Shown here piece by piece: positions 16,043 to 24,459 of a stretch of 64,000 nt of DNA (position 1 is the first letter of the stretch; every line of letters starts with the position of its first letter). The position numbers were made by a program, and so were the translations under genes. Source of the DNA: Thermomonospora echinospora (GTDB taxonomy: Bacteria; Actinomycetota; Actinomycetes; Streptosporangiales; Streptosporangiaceae). The DNA is taken from the NCBI RefSeq assembly GCF_900108175.1, contig NZ_FNVO01000016.1:98486-162485 (forward strand), read 5' to 3'. A model generated the notes under the pieces. The model worked only from the letters and a program-made list of their open reading frames with translations, was not told the origin of the DNA and ran no database searches.

Positions 16043-17280
16043 GGATAGACCTCGGGGTTGACGTACGCGAACCTGCCGTTCTTCATGACGGCGCGCCGCC
16101 GCGCGGGATCCTGCAGGACCGTCACGTCCGCGCTCGGATCGCCGTCGACGACCAAAAGGTCGGCCAGGTAGCCCTCGCGGACCTGCCCGAGGGGGAGCCC
16201 GGCGGCCTCGCCCATGTTCCGGGTGGCCGTGTGGACGGCCTCGGCCGGGGTCATGCCCGCCAGCTCCACGTACCGTTGCAGCTCGGCGGCGTAGGTGCCG
16301 TGGCGCGTCCACTGGTGCCCGAAGTCGCCGCCCGCGAGGATCCCGATGCCGGCCTCCCGCAGCCGGTGCAGCCCCTCGACCTGCGAGCGGAACTCCTCGT
16401 GGTAGCCGGACGCCTCCACCTTCTCCGGCGTGATGCCGTACGGCTCGGCGTGGCCGTTGACCACCGCGTACAGGTAGTGCAGCCCGGGGCACACCCAGAT
16501 GTCGCCGCGCCGCGCCTCCAGCGCCTTGAGCGCCTCGTCGTCGAGGAAGCAGGCGTGGTGGACGATCCGGACGCCGGTGCGCGCGGCCATCGCGACGCTG
16601 GCCGAGCCGCGGGCGTGGGTGGTGAGGAACGCGCCGTGCCTGCCGGCCTCCTCGGCCGCCGCGAGCAGCATCTCGTCGTTCATGTAGACGTCTTCGGAGG
16701 GGAACTCCGGTACGACGCCGTCGCCGGAGATGAACAGCTTAAGCGCGCGGACGCCCATGCCGCACTGCCAGGCGACGTTCTCGCGGAGCTCGGCGGCGTT
16801 CGCGACGACCTCCATGATCTCGCCGTCGCCCCCGAGGCCGCCGGCCTCGGCGATCATCGGGCCGCTGGGGACGATGCGCGGGCCGGGGAGCAGCCCCCGG
16901 TCGATGGCGTCCTTGACCAGCAGGTCGTCCATCGGCTGGGTGGTGCCCGCGCCGATGATGAAGGTGTAGCCGCTCTCCAGGTACGTCCGGGTGACGGCGG
17001 CGACGTCGAGGATGTGCGGTGCGGGCGGGGCCGCCGCCACGGTGGCGTGGTCGAACACGAAGTCCAGCGGCCAACTGATGTGCGTGTGCGCGTCGCCGAG
17101 GCCGGGCAGCACGGTGGCGCCGCGCAGGTCGACGACCCGGGCCGGCCCGGCCTCGATGCCGGGCGCCACCCGGGTGATGCGGTCGCCCTCGATGAGGACG
17201 TCGGCGGCGATCGGCCGCTCGTGCCGGTCGCCGGTGCAGGTCAGCACGCGGGCGTTGGTGAGGAGGGTGCGTTCGGCCAT
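16039..17280 (-). CDS. Amidohydrolase, imidazolonepropionase-like (module 2)
   Basis: A 413-residue cytosolic amidohydrolase-superfamily enzyme. It has an N-terminal beta segment (LLTNARVLTCTGD), metal site DAHTHIS, a Lys in LKLFISGDG, HARG, a VHHA histidine pair, GGDFGHQ with the Asp, and a C-terminal MKNGRF. It would hydrolyse an amide or ring bond using Zn. It begins with ATG 17280, 4 nt after the P450 stop, and overlaps the next gene by 4 nt, so P450, amidohydrolase, oxidoreductase and EthD are one tightly coupled operon. It belongs to a different amidohydrolase subfamily from the module 1 enzyme at 8330. Confidence 0.87.
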   Translation of the reverse strand: MAERTLLTNARVLTCTGDRHERPIAADVLIEGDRITRVAPGIEAGPARVVDLRGATVLPGLGDAHTHISWPLDFVFDHATVAAAPPAPHILDVAAVTRTYLESGYTFIIGAGTTQPMDDLLVKDAIDRGLLPGPRIVPSGPMIAEAGGLGGDGEIMEVVANAAELRENVAWQCGMGVRALKLFISGDGVVPEFPSEDVYMNDEMLLAAAEEAGRHGAFLTTHARGSASVAMAARTGVRIVHHACFLDDEALKALEARRGDIWVCPGLHYLYAVVNGHAEPYGITPEKVEASGYHEEFRSQVEGLHRLREAGIGILAGGDFGHQWTRHGTYAAELQRYVELAGMTPAEAVHTATRNMGEAAGLPLGQVREGYLADLLVVDGDPSADVTVLQDPARRRAVMKNGRFAYVNPEVYP

Positions 17281-17284
17281 GGCG

Positions 17285-18517
17285 TCAGGAGGCCGCCGGG
17301 GCCAGGCGCGGGCCGGGGGTGAAGGTGATCGGCAGGGCGTCGGGCGAGCGGGTCAGCCCACGGTGGTACCCGACGGTCGCGCCCTCGGCGAGCCTGATGT
17401 CCGCCAGACGCCGCAGCAGCTCCTCCAGGGCCACCCGCAGGTTGAGGCGGGCGAGGTTGGATCCGGCGCAGCGGTGCGGGCCCACGCCGAAGCCGAGGTG
17501 CCGGTTCCGCTCGCGGGCGGGGTCGAAGGCGTCGGCGTCGGCGAACTCGCCCGGGTCCCGGTTGGCCGAGGCCCAGTGGATCAGCACCTTGTCCCCCGCT
17601 CTGATCCGGTGGCCGCCGAGCACGGCGTCCCGCACGGCGGTGCGGCCGACGGCGACGAACGAGGAGTCCAGCCGCAGCAGTTCCTGGACGGCGGCCGGGA
17701 TCAGCTCGGGCCGGGCGCGCAGCAGCGCCGGGATCTCGGGCTGGGCGCAGAACCGGTCGACCATCAGCCCCAGCGCGCCGGCCGTGGTCTCCAGCCCGCC
17801 CAGGATGAGCAGTTGCACGGTGCCGACGATCTCCTCCTCGGTGATCGGCCGGCCGTCGATCTCGGCGCGCACCACGGCGTCGACGACGTCGCCGCGCGGC
17901 GGCTCGGTGCGCCGGCGGCGGGTGAAGTCGCGGACCCACTCGTGCAGGCCCCGCCAGCACTCGCCGGCGTCCGGGGCGTCGGGGGTCGCCGACCTGGAGG
18001 CCAGGTGGGCGACCTTCGCCAGGTCCTCGGCGGGGGCGTTGATCGCGAGCTCGAAGAAGGCGAGGCTGGGCAGCGGGCGGGCGAAGGCGGCCATGAACTC
18101 GCAGGACCCGTCCTCGACGAAGCCGTCGATGAGGCGGTTCACCAGGTCGCGGATCGGCCGCTCCCACGGCGCCACGGCGGCGGGGGTGAAGAAGGGGTTG
18201 ATCAGGCGCTTGAAGATCCGCTGCTCCGGCGGGTCGGCCTGGACCGGGAGGTTGCGGATCCGCATCGGGGCGCGGGTGATGTTGAGGCCGTGCGCGGAGC
18301 TGAACACCTGCCAGTTCTGGGCGACGTGCAGCGCGTCCTCGTACCGGGTCACGACCCAGAAGCCGCCGTGCTCCTCGCTGCGGGCGACGGGGCACAGCTC
18401 GCGCATGCGGGCCATGGTCTCCGGCATGGTCGCGGCGAGCTCCGCGGACAGGTGGTCGAAGTGCCGCAGGCACCACTCGTCGGGCATGGAGACCGACGTC
18501 GGGGGGGTCTTCTCCAT
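17285..18517 (-). CDS. Cytochrome P450 (module 2)
   Basis: A 410-residue P450 with I-helix GGLETTAG, K-helix ELLR and heme-binding FGVGPHRCAGS (Cys at about residue 350). It is closely similar along its length to the P450 at 6998, including the N-terminal DEWxLRHFDHL block. The ATG at 18517 has no ribosome-binding site. Instead a TATGTT -10-like hexamer (18524-18529, minus strand) lies 6 nt before it, so the mRNA is probably leaderless. The operator at 18534 fills the -10/-35 spacer, which predicts tight repression. First gene of the P450-amidohydrolase-oxidoreductase-EthD operon. Confidence 0.93.
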   Translation of the reverse strand: MEKTPPTSVSMPDEWCLRHFDHLSAELAATMPETMARMRELCPVARSEEHGGFWVVTRYEDALHVAQNWQVFSSAHGLNITRAPMRIRNLPVQADPPEQRIFKRLINPFFTPAAVAPWERPIRDLVNRLIDGFVEDGSCEFMAAFARPLPSLAFFELAINAPAEDLAKVAHLASRSATPDAPDAGECWRGLHEWVRDFTRRRRTEPPRGDVVDAVVRAEIDGRPITEEEIVGTVQLLILGGLETTAGALGLMVDRFCAQPEIPALLRARPELIPAAVQELLRLDSSFVAVGRTAVRDAVLGGHRIRAGDKVLIHWASANRDPGEFADADAFDPARERNRHLGFGVGPHRCAGSNLARLNLRVALEELLRRLADIRLAEGATVGYHRGLTRSPDALPITFTPGPRLAPAAS

Positions 18518-18533
18518 TGGGTCAACATAACAA

Positions 18534-18547
18534 GGTGAGCGATCACT
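18534..18547. promoter_or_regulatory. Regulon operator copy 5 (GGTGAGCGATCACT)
   Basis: 12 of 14 match. It sits exactly between the -10 (18524-18529) and the predicted -35 position (18547-18552) of the leftward leaderless P450 promoter, and is followed to the right by TTTCTAGGGT, as at the other copies. Confidence 0.65.
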
Positions 18548-18613
18548 TTCTAGGGTCGGGAGCTCCTCCGGCCCTGAGCTTCGCTCGCCCGTTCCGGCGG
18601 GCCGAGAGTGGTG

Positions 18614-18627
18614 AGTGAGCGCTCTTT
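18614..18627. promoter_or_regulatory. Regulon operator copy 6 (AGTGAGCGCTCTTT)
   Basis: 12 of 14 match. It is followed by TATCTAGGCT with a TAGGCT -10-like element at 18632-18637, upstream of the rightward aldehyde dehydrogenase at 18684. With copy 5 it makes a two-operator divergent promoter, mirroring the 9987/10018 pair. Confidence 0.6.
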
Positions 18628-18683
18628 TATCTAGGCTCGGAACTCACTATCATCGGCGTCCGGCGCCTTACGAAGGAGTCCCC

Positions 18684-20180
18684 ATGCCGGCTCTCCCCCG
18701 GACCGACACGCTCACCTTCCTCGACGGCCGCCCGAAGCGGCTGCTCATCGGGGGCCGATGGGTCGAGGCGGCCTCCGGCAGGACGTTCCCGAGCGTCAAT
18801 CCGTCGAACGGCGAGGTGATCGCCGAGCTGGCGGAGGCCGGCGCCGCCGACGCCGACCGCGCGGTCGCGGCGGCCCGGGCCGCCCTCGACGGACCATGGC
18901 GGCGCATGACGCCGCGGCAGCGCCAGACGATCCTGCTGAGGTGCGCCGACGCCGTCGACGCGCACTACGACGAGCTGCGGCTGCTGGAGTCGGTGGACAT
19001 GGGCGCGCCGATCGGCCGGTCCCGCTCGGGCCGGCACCCCGCCTGGGAGGCGGAGGTGCTGCGGTACTTCGCCGGCTGGGCGACGAAGCTCCACGGGGAG
19101 ACCATCCCCAACTCGATCCCGGGCTCGGTGTTCAGCTACACCCTCAGGGAGCCGGTCGGGGTGGTCGCCGCGATCGTCCCGTGGAACCGGCCGATCAACA
19201 ACGCGGTCTGGAAGATCGCGCCGGTGCTCGCCACCGGCTGCACCATGGTCCTCAAGCCCGCCGAGGAGGCCGGCCTCGTCGCCGTGCGCCTGGGGGAACT
19301 GCTCGCCGAGGCGGGCGTGCCCGACGGCGTGGTGAACGTCCTCACCGGCTTCGGCGAGCCGGCCGGCGCGGCGCTCGCCGAGCACCCCGGCGTCGACAAG
19401 GTGGCCTTCACCGGATCCACCGAGGTGGGCCGGCAGATCGTCCGGGCCTCGGCCGGCAACCTCAAACGGCTGTCGCTGGAGCTCGGCGGCAAGTCCCCCG
19501 ACGTCGTGTTCGCCGACGCCGACCTCACCAAGGCCGTCCCGGGGGCGGCCATGGGCGTGTTCGCCTTCTCCGGCCAGGTGTGCTGCGCGGGCACCCGCAT
19601 CTACGTGGAACGGCCCGTCTACGAGGAGTTCGTCGACGGCGTGTCGAAGTTCGCCGCCGGGCTGCGGGTCGGCGACAGCCTGGATCCGAACACGAAGATC
19701 GGGCCGCTGGTGTCGGCCGAGCAGTTGCGGCGCGTCACCGGCTATCTGGAGCTGGGCCCGCAGGAGGGCGCGCGCACCACCGCGGGCGGACGGCGCCTGA
19801 CGGACGACGGGCTGGCCGGCGGATACTTCGTCGCGCCCACCGTCTTCGCGGACGTCCGGGACACCATGCGGATCGCCCGGGAGGAGATCTTCGGGCCGGT
19901 CGCCTGCGTGATGCCGTTCGACACCCTGGAGGAGGTCGTGGCGCGGTCCAACGACACCTCCTACGGGCTGGCCGGCGGCGTGTGGACGCGCGACGTCGGC
20001 AGGGCGCACCGCATGGCGCGGGAGCTGCGGGCCGGCACGGTCTGGGTCAACAGCATGCTGCTCATGGACCCGGCCGTCCCGTTCGGCGGGTACAAGATGA
20101 GCGGCTGGGGCCGCGAGATGGGACGGCACGCGCTGGACGAGTACCTCGACGTCAAGTCCGTGTGGATCGACACGGACTGA
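18684..20180 (+). CDS. Aldehyde dehydrogenase family protein (module 2)
   Basis: A 498-residue NAD(P)-dependent aldehyde dehydrogenase with PWNRPI, FTGST, ELGGKSPD (general base Glu) and SGQVCCAGTR, where one of two adjacent Cys is the nucleophile. ATG 18684 has GAAGGAG (18672-18678) upstream. It is divergent from P450 module 2 across two regulon operators and stands alone on its transcript, ended by a hairpin at 20308. It is homologous to the module 1 dehydrogenase but clearly diverged, so the two may take different aldehydes. Confidence 0.92.
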   Translation: MPALPRTDTLTFLDGRPKRLLIGGRWVEAASGRTFPSVNPSNGEVIAELAEAGAADADRAVAAARAALDGPWRRMTPRQRQTILLRCADAVDAHYDELRLLESVDMGAPIGRSRSGRHPAWEAEVLRYFAGWATKLHGETIPNSIPGSVFSYTLREPVGVVAAIVPWNRPINNAVWKIAPVLATGCTMVLKPAEEAGLVAVRLGELLAEAGVPDGVVNVLTGFGEPAGAALAEHPGVDKVAFTGSTEVGRQIVRASAGNLKRLSLELGGKSPDVVFADADLTKAVPGAAMGVFAFSGQVCCAGTRIYVERPVYEEFVDGVSKFAAGLRVGDSLDPNTKIGPLVSAEQLRRVTGYLELGPQEGARTTAGGRRLTDDGLAGGYFVAPTVFADVRDTMRIAREEIFGPVACVMPFDTLEEVVARSNDTSYGLAGGVWTRDVGRAHRMARELRAGTVWVNSMLLMDPAVPFGGYKMSGWGREMGRHALDEYLDVKSVWIDTD

Positions 20181-20307
20181 GATCGGCGGAGATCCCGCGT
20201 CCGGCAGGGCACGACGGCCCCCTTGAGGCTTCCCTGAGTCCCGTCGACGTCCCGGCACCGCTTCTGGGCCCCTGTCCGGGACCCGCCCGGCAGGCGTCGT
20301 TCCCCCT

Positions 20308-20337
20308 CGCCGGCCGACCGGCGATGATCGGCCGGCG
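20308..20337. terminator. Bidirectional hairpin between convergent genes
   Basis: A perfect 10-bp inverted repeat CGCCGGCCGA / TCGGCCGGCG with a 10-nt loop, between the convergent aldehyde dehydrogenase (ends 20180) and ketosynthase (ends 20357). It is well placed to stop both transcripts. Confidence 0.55.
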
Positions 20338-20356
20338 GGTGCCGAGGGCGGTGACG

Positions 20357-21670
20357 TCAGGCTCCGGCGGCCCACCGGGAGGGGACGGGGTCGAGCACGA
20401 GGGCCGCGTTCTGGCCGCCGAAACCGGTGGAGCAGGACAGTGCCGGCGCCGGGGCGAGCCGTCGTGGACTGGTCGTGACGATGTCCAGGCCCGCGGAGTC
20501 CGCTCCACCGCCGAAGTTGGGGACGGGCGGGACGAGGCCGTCCCCGGCGCACAGCAACGCGATCGCCGCCTCGAACGCGCCTCCCGCGCCAAGGAGGTAT
20601 CCGGTGACACCCTTGACGGCGGCGATCGGCGGCGTCGCGCCGCTCGCCGAGCCGCCGAAGACGGTGCGGAGGGCGGCCGCCTCGGCCCGGTCGCCGGGCC
20701 GGGTGGAACTGCCGTGCGCGTTCACGTGCCCGACGTCGTGCGGGGTGAGCCCGGCCTCCTCCAGTGCGGTCGTCATCGCCCGGGCGAGCAGGGCCCCGTC
20801 GTCGCGTGGACCGACGATGTGGGCGGCGTCCGTGGCCACCGCGTAGCCGGTGATCTCACCGTAGATCCGGGCGCCGCGTTTCTCGGCGTCCTCGGTCCGT
20901 TCCAGCGTGAGGAAGGCGGCGCCCTCGCCCAGGACGAAGCCGTCCCGTCGGTCGTCGAAGGGACGGCCGGCCTCGCAGGGCGCGTCGTTGCGCCGCGACA
21001 GAGCTCCCAGCCGGGCGAAGGCCGCGATGAAGGCCGGCGCCAGGGGCGCGTCCACCCCGCCCGCCACGGCGCGGTCGATGCGGCCCGCGCGGATCGCCTG
21101 CACGGCTTCCCCGACGGCCATCGCGCCACTCACGCAGGCCGCCGTGACCGTCACACAGGGTCCCTGCATCCGGTGCCGGATCGAGATCCACGCCGCCGTG
21201 GCGTTAGGCATGATCCTCGGCACCGTGGTGACGGGCATCGCCGCGTCGACGCGCCCGTGATCGGTCAGCTCCATGGCGGCGGCCAGGCTCACGCCTCCGC
21301 TGCCCACGTAGACACCGGAGCGGGCGGGGTCTCCGGCGAAGCCGGGACCGGCGTCGGTGACGGCGTCGGCCGCCGCCGCGACACCCAGTTGCGCGGTGCG
21401 GTCGAGCCGCCGGCGCTCGGCCTTGGAGAAATACGCCTCCGGGCAGAAGCCCTGTACCGGGCACCCCATGGTGACGGGGAGTCCCAGGTCAAGGAACGCG
21501 GGAACGTGGACGGCCTGCGGCTTGCCCGACAGCACGGTCGCGTAGGCGTCCTTGACGGTGCTCCCGGCGGGACTTTTGACGCCCATGCCGGTCACCGCCA
21601 CCCGCGTGGCAGGGCCAGATCCGGAGAGCGGGAGCCTACGCCGTAGATCACGGGGATCATCCGCGGACAT
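20357..21670 (-). CDS. Beta-ketoacyl synthase, FabF-like, with active-site His replaced by Tyr
   Basis: A 437-residue FabF-type condensing enzyme. The nucleophile is intact (TAACVSGAMA, Cys179), as is the first His (NAHGSSTRPGD, His319) and Lys353. The second catalytic His of the usual K-x-x-x-G-H-x-x-GA motif is replaced: the sequence reads KGVTGYLLGAGG, with Tyr358. It is therefore neither a standard synthase nor a chain-length factor (those lose the Cys). ATG 21670 has AGGTGG 5-6 nt upstream. No acyl carrier protein or other FAS/PKS gene is adjacent. It follows the Rieske gene by 261 nt on the same strand. Role unknown; acyl-CoA condensation, hydrolysis or transfer are possible. Confidence 0.85.
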   Translation of the reverse strand: MSADDPRDLRRRLPLSGSGPATRVAVTGMGVKSPAGSTVKDAYATVLSGKPQAVHVPAFLDLGLPVTMGCPVQGFCPEAYFSKAERRRLDRTAQLGVAAAADAVTDAGPGFAGDPARSGVYVGSGGVSLAAAMELTDHGRVDAAMPVTTVPRIMPNATAAWISIRHRMQGPCVTVTAACVSGAMAVGEAVQAIRAGRIDRAVAGGVDAPLAPAFIAAFARLGALSRRNDAPCEAGRPFDDRRDGFVLGEGAAFLTLERTEDAEKRGARIYGEITGYAVATDAAHIVGPRDDGALLARAMTTALEEAGLTPHDVGHVNAHGSSTRPGDRAEAAALRTVFGGSASGATPPIAAVKGVTGYLLGAGGAFEAAIALLCAGDGLVPPVPNFGGGADSAGLDIVTTSPRRLAPAPALSCSTGFGGQNAALVLDPVPSRWAAGA

Positions 21671-21931
21671 CGGGTACCACCTTTTTCTTCCGCCGTGCCT
21701 CTTGCGCCGCCCCTGCGGTTCGCCCCGCCCGGCAGCCGGAGAGAAGTCGCGTTGGAAAATGTAGGGATCACCGGAAGGCAGGTCTTGTGCGTTCCGTGAG
21801 CGCACTGGACGAGCCCGTTTGTCAATGCACCGCAGATCCGGCCCTGCCGATGTCCGCGCACCGCCTGGACCACGACGGACGCGGCCCGGGCCGGGTGCCG
21901 TTCTCCGAACGCCCCGTGGACGCTCCACGGA

Positions 21932-23104
21932 CTACTTCGCCGTGGACGAACGCCCTCTCGCCGCCGCCAAGGCGGCGTCGAAGCCACGGTGCAGGTGCTG
22001 GGGGGCCGGCTCGTTGCGGCCGAAGACGACCGTGCCGAGCAGGCCGGTCCGGATGCCGGGCTCGGTACGGCCGGCGACCCAGAAGTCCTCCCCGTCGACC
22101 ACGGTCTCGCAGATCCAGGGCGCCATCTCGGCGGCCTTCGCCAGCTCCTGCTCGCTCAGGTCGGGACGGAAGTAGGAGGTGTGCAGGACCTCCGAGGCGG
22201 CGGCGTCCACCGGGAGGATCTGCCACAGCTCGATGTGCCGGCTGTCGATGGTCAGGCTGGTGTTGGGGAAGAGCGCGTACTGGTAGCTGAAGTGCTGCCC
22301 CACGTCCCCCCACTCCTCCTCGGGCAGGTCCCGCAGCCGGTCGATGGAGCGCAGCGCGGAGCAGTTGCGCAGGTGCGGGCCGAATGGATCGAAGGTCAGT
22401 ACCCCGCCGTGGGCGTAGGTCGCCAGCGTCTTGCTGTGCAGGAAGTCGAAGTGGTAGTTCTCCCGGAAGGTGTCGAGCGTGACCTTCCAGTTGGCGGCGA
22501 CCTTGTGGACGTGCGGCTCGCCGTACGGCTTCCAGTCGGCGAAGCCGAACATCGCCAGCTCGTCGGCCAGCCCAGGGCCCAGGTAGGCGTCGATGTCGGG
22601 GGTGGGGCCGGGGCGGAGGCGACCGACGACCAGCCCGTGACCCTCGGCGACCGGCAGCTCCACCAGTCCTCTGTCCTCCTTGCCCATGCCCGCGAAGGCG
22701 CCGGCGGTGGGGACGCGGGCCAGGCGGCCGGTGATGTCGTAGGTCCAGGCGTGGAAGGGGCAGGTGAACCTGACGGCCTCGCCCGCGCCGTCGACGACCC
22801 GCACGCCGCGGTGGCGGCAGGCGTTCAGCAGGGCGCGGACCTTCCCCTCCTTGTCCCTGGTCAGCAGGATCGGCGTCCCGCACAGGTCGACGGTCAGGTA
22901 GGTCCTGGGCTCCGGCAGGGCCCCCGACAGGCAGAAGACCAGCGGCTCGTCGCGGAAGAGGACCTCGACCTCCTCCGCGTGGTGCTCCGGCGAGTAGACC
23001 TCGGCCGGGAGCTCCATCACGTCGTCGGCGAGGTCGGTCGTGCGGTGCTCGATGTGGTCCAGCAACCGGCGTACCAGCTCGCGCTCCAAGGCTTCCCTGT
23101 CCAC
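21932..23104 (-). CDS. Rieske-type aromatic-ring-hydroxylating oxygenase, alpha subunit
   Basis: A 390-residue oxygenase with an N-terminal Rieske 2Fe-2S domain (CRHRG, Cys96/His98, and CPFHAW, Cys115/His118) and a C-terminal catalytic domain whose mononuclear iron ligands are seen in ENYHFDFLH (His218 and His223). It would hydroxylate or demethylate an aromatic or steroid-like ring using electrons from a separate reductase, which is not nearby. The GTG at 23104 has no ribosome-binding site; a TAACCT -10-like element ends 6 nt before it, suggesting a leaderless mRNA. It is divergent from the amidohydrolase at 23202, with regulon operators at 23120 and 23157 in the gap. Confidence 0.9.
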   Translation of the reverse strand: MDREALERELVRRLLDHIEHRTTDLADDVMELPAEVYSPEHHAEEVEVLFRDEPLVFCLSGALPEPRTYLTVDLCGTPILLTRDKEGKVRALLNACRHRGVRVVDGAGEAVRFTCPFHAWTYDITGRLARVPTAGAFAGMGKEDRGLVELPVAEGHGLVVGRLRPGPTPDIDAYLGPGLADELAMFGFADWKPYGEPHVHKVAANWKVTLDTFRENYHFDFLHSKTLATYAHGGVLTFDPFGPHLRNCSALRSIDRLRDLPEEEWGDVGQHFSYQYALFPNTSLTIDSRHIELWQILPVDAAASEVLHTSYFRPDLSEQELAKAAEMAPWICETVVDGEDFWVAGRTEPGIRTGLLGTVVFGRNEPAPQHLHRGFDAALAAARGRSSTAK

Positions 23105-23119
23105 GGCCGGAGGTTAGCA

Positions 23120-23133
23120 AGTAATCGCTCACT
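23120..23133. promoter_or_regulatory. Regulon operator copy 7 (AGTAATCGCTCACT)
   Basis: 12 of 14 match. It lies 15 nt upstream of the Rieske gene start, in the spacer/-35 region of its predicted leaderless promoter. Confidence 0.6.
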
Positions 23134-23156
23134 CTACAAGGTTCCAGAGGTTTGCG

Positions 23157-23170
23157 AGTGAACACTTGCT
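23157..23170. promoter_or_regulatory. Regulon operator copy 8 (AGTGAACACTTGCT)
   Basis: A weaker copy (9 of 14, better in the left arm). It overlaps the -35 (TTGCTT, 23166-23171) of a rightward promoter with -10 TACTCT (23189-23194) at 17-nt spacing, 7 nt before the ATG at 23202. Confidence 0.45.
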
Positions 23171-23201
23171 TCGTTATGAGGAGAGTCCTACTCTCATTCG
23201 T

Positions 23202-24362
23202 ATGTCGAAGACTGACTTTGTGGTAGATGCCGATTCTCACTGGTGTGAGCGTCCCGACCTGTTCACCAGCATGGCGCCGGCCGAGTACCGCGACCGGGTG
23301 CCCCGGGTCGAGGAGGTCGACGGCCGGCTGATGTGGGTCTTCGACGGGCAGCCGGTCGGCAGGTTCAGCGCCGGTGGCGTCGTGGCCCGCGACGGCTCCA
23401 AGGAGGAGTCCGAGATCGCGCTGCACAGCTGGACCATCGACCAGATTCACGAGGGCGCCTACGACCCGACGGTCCGGCTGCAGGTGATGGACGAGTGCGG
23501 CATCGACGCCCAGGTCATCTTCCCGAGCACCATCGGCCTCGGCGGCCAGAGCCTGGCCATGGTCGAGGACGAGAGGCTCCGCCGTCTGACCGTCGAGATC
23601 TACAACGACCGGCAGGCGCAGATCCAGGCGGACTCCGGCGACCGCCTGCTTCCCCTCCCCCTGATGCCCGCCTGGGACGTCGACGCATGCGTCTACGAGG
23701 CCAGGCGCGTCGCCGCCCTGGGCGCCCGCGGCGTCAACATGACGTCGGACCCCCAGGACCTCGGCTCCCCCGACCTGGCCAGCCCCGCGTGGGACCCGTT
23801 CTGGGAGGCCTGCACCGAGGCGCGGCTCCCGGTGCACTTCCACATCGGCGCCAGCGTCACCAACATGACGTTCTACGGCAAGTACCCCTGGCCGTCCCAC
23901 CCGCCGAGCACCCGGCTGGCCATCGGCGGCACCCTGCTGTTCATCGGCAACGCCCGGGTGGTCGCCAACCTCCTAGTGTCGGGCGTGTTCGACCGCCACC
24001 CCGACCTCAAGATGGTCTCGGTGGAGAGCGGCTGCGGCTGGATCCCCTTCATCCTGGAGGCCCTCGACTACGAGATGGCCGAGAACGCCCCCAGCGACCT
24101 CGCCAAACTCCGCAAGCCTCCGTCGGAGTACTTCCGCAGCAACCTCTATGCCACCTACTGGTTCGAGAGCAACCGGCACAAGCTCCCGGCCCTGGTCGAG
24201 TCCGTGGGCGAGGACAACATCCTCTTCGAGACCGACTTCCCCCACCCCACCTGCCTGTACCCCAACCCGGTGGAGCGCGCCCAGGAGACCATGAAGTCCC
24301 TCTCCGACGAGACCCGCCGCAAGATCCTCGGTGAGAACGCCCGCAAGCTCTACCGCCTCTGA
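23202..24362 (+). CDS. Amidohydrolase_2 family metal-dependent hydrolase (second copy)
   Basis: A 386-residue PF04909-type TIM-barrel enzyme with the same landmarks as the protein at 4077: VDADSHWCE at the N terminus, HFHIGAS in the middle and FETDFPHPT near the end, plus a shared motif VSVE(S/N)G(C/A)GW. Likely a decarboxylase or hydrolase of a cyclic acid. The ATG at 23202 was chosen because a promoter (TTGCTT, 17 nt, TACTCT) places the transcript start almost on it, so it is probably leaderless. A GAGGAGAG at 23178 is too far away to serve. Divergent from the Rieske gene and sharing its operators. Confidence 0.85.
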   Translation: MSKTDFVVDADSHWCERPDLFTSMAPAEYRDRVPRVEEVDGRLMWVFDGQPVGRFSAGGVVARDGSKEESEIALHSWTIDQIHEGAYDPTVRLQVMDECGIDAQVIFPSTIGLGGQSLAMVEDERLRRLTVEIYNDRQAQIQADSGDRLLPLPLMPAWDVDACVYEARRVAALGARGVNMTSDPQDLGSPDLASPAWDPFWEACTEARLPVHFHIGASVTNMTFYGKYPWPSHPPSTRLAIGGTLLFIGNARVVANLLVSGVFDRHPDLKMVSVESGCGWIPFILEALDYEMAENAPSDLAKLRKPPSEYFRSNLYATYWFESNRHKLPALVESVGEDNILFETDFPHPTCLYPNPVERAQETMKSLSDETRRKILGENARKLYRL

Positions 24363-24459
24363 TCCCCCGTCACTCCGGGAGCCGGGCCTTCCTTGGCGGC
24401 GCGGCCGGGACGCCGGACCCGGCCGGCCCCGGGGCCCGGGCCTCTGGGATGCTGGCCAG

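Noticed and set aside
12557..16048. Very long plus-strand open frame opposite the indolepyruvate-type oxidoreductase
   Set aside because: It is Arg/Gly/Val-rich with no family motif and is the antisense shadow of a fully conserved gene in GC-rich DNA.
18758..21646. Long plus-strand frame across aldehyde dehydrogenase and ketosynthase
   Set aside because: Arg/Gly-rich translation in a second frame of one gene and antisense to another; no ribosome-binding site or domain.
21794..21807. Ninth regulon operator upstream of the ketosynthase gene
   Set aside because: Only the left half (GTGAGCGC) matches; the right arm is not symmetric and no promoter element is placed correctly.
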